Below are positions 42,002-42,475 of a DNA stretch of 42,475 nt, piece by piece (position 1 is the first letter of the stretch; every line of letters starts with the position of its first letter). A model generated the notes under the pieces. That model saw only the letters and a program-made list of their open reading frames with translations, was not told the origin of the DNA and did no database searches. Position numbers and translations under genes: made by a program. Origin of the DNA: Myxococcaceae bacterium (GTDB lineage Bacteria; Myxococcota; Myxococcia; Myxococcales; Myxococcaceae); NCBI GenBank assembly GCA_020247085.1, contig JADCJJ010000045.1, forward strand, positions 1 through 42,475, in the 5' to 3' direction.

Positions 42002-42403
42002 ATGTCGGGTTCACGGCTGGTGATCTTCCTGTCGGCCGGTGGCTACGAGGCCGCCTGGCAGGCGACGTCGCTCGGCTTGACGGCGGCGGCGATGGGCGAC
42101 GACGTCGTCTTCGTCTTCGCTTTCGACGCGTTGCGGGCCCTGAGCCGTGGCACCTTCGGCAAGCCGCTGACGGAGCGCGAGTCGGCGGCGGCCACGCGCG
42201 GAACGGGCCTGGGGGCGCCAGTGCCCCTGGGCATGCTGGCGGATGCGCGGTCGCTGGGGGCGAGGGCGCTGGCCTGCGACACCACCGTGAAGCTGTGCGG
42301 CCTCGTGCCAGCGGAGCTGCTCGAGCAGGGGCTGCTCGACGACGTCACCGGGCTCCCCGACATCTGGAAGCTCACCGGCGTGGCGCGGCTCGTGTCCTTC
42401 TGA
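42002..42403 (+). CDS. DsrE-family-like protein
   Basis: 133 residues from the ATG at 42002. A Rossmann-like DsrE fold is suggested by RLVIFLSAGGYEAAWQATSLGLTAAAMGDDVVFVFAFDAL at the N-terminus, split here only for description, and by DARSLGARALACDTTVKLCGLVPAELL near residues 80-110, where DsrE proteins often carry a functional Cys. Two cysteines lie seven residues apart (ACDTTVKLC). Some DsrE-family proteins handle sulfur, but no sulfur genes are visible here and the role is unknown. It is divergent from the small secreted protein, with 71 nt between starts. Confidence 0.7.
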   Translation: MSGSRLVIFLSAGGYEAAWQATSLGLTAAAMGDDVVFVFAFDALRALSRGTFGKPLTERESAAATRGTGLGAPVPLGMLADARSLGARALACDTTVKLCGLVPAELLEQGLLDDVTGLPDIWKLTGVARLVSF

Positions 42404-42411
42404 CGTCGCCG

Positions 42412-42475
42412 TCAGAGCGTGTTGACGATGCGGAACTCGAGGTTGACCGGGTCGACCGGCGTCGACGTCTTGATG
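42412..42475 (-). CDS. 3' end of an unidentified gene (partial)
   Basis: A minus-strand frame is open from the window edge to a TGA at 42412-42414, giving the last ~20 residues, ending EFRIVNTL. Codon choice matches the neighbours (G/C in third positions), so it is probably a real gene whose body lies outside. It converges on the DsrE-like gene with an 8-nt gap. Too short to assign. Confidence 0.45.
   Translation of the reverse strand, partial: IKTSTPVDPVNLEFRIVNTL

Overview
This is a roughly 70 % GC, gene-dense window. It most resembles a myxobacterium (phylum Myxococcota). The grounds are a PfaA/PfaC-type polyunsaturated-fatty-acid (PUFA) synthase, many HEAT/TPR lipoproteins, a secreted Cys-rich metalloprotease ending in a MYXO-CTERM-like sorting tail, and stand-alone MshEN and cyclic-nucleotide-binding proteins. 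Genes are packed with 1-4 nt start/stop overlaps and many GTG/TTG starts. I saw no IS element, prophage, CRISPR array or rRNA.

Region A (1-16178) is a secondary-lipid locus. The 3' end of a PfaA-like megasynthase (KR-DH visible) overlaps a PfaC-like protein with the order KS, chain-length factor, acyltransferase and four FabA-type hot-dog domains. That gene overlaps a complete oleA-oleB-oleC-oleD set for head-to-head hydrocarbon synthesis. A second oleA-like/oleD-like pair follows, and a convergent 4'-phosphopantetheinyl transferase (PPTase) gene lies at the end. Read together, a PUFA-type synthase would build polyunsaturated acyl chains, the PPTase would activate its ACPs, OleA would condense two chains, OleD would reduce the product, OleC would form a beta-lactone and OleB would decarboxylate it to a very-long-chain polyene. 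The physical coupling of the two systems, plus a second OleA/OleD, is the most interesting signal in the window.

Region B (16196-18969) holds two tandem ArsA/Get3-family ATPases whose Walker A loops have lost opposite key lysines, suggesting one composite ATP site in a heterodimer, followed by a one-TM protein of unknown function. Region C (19267-22917, minus strand) carries two TPR lipoproteins, a PlsC-like acyltransferase, adjacent tRNA-Lys and tRNA-Glu genes and an Ig-like lipoprotein.

Region D (22969-35876, plus strand) is mainly housekeeping: greB, a PIN-PhoH ATPase, a DUF493 protein, a methyltransferase, a Xer recombinase, crcB, trpS, the scpA-scpB-rluB block, a HEAT-repeat lipoprotein and a TPR/double cNMP-binding protein with an 87-bp tandem repeat. 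Region E (35916-42475) holds an MshEN protein, a degenerate metallophosphoesterase lipoprotein, a further lipoprotein, a matrixin-like MYXO-CTERM protease coupled to a small secreted protein, a DsrE-like protein with a possible leaderless promoter, and the last codons of an unidentified gene. All calls come from reading the sequence; no database search was run.
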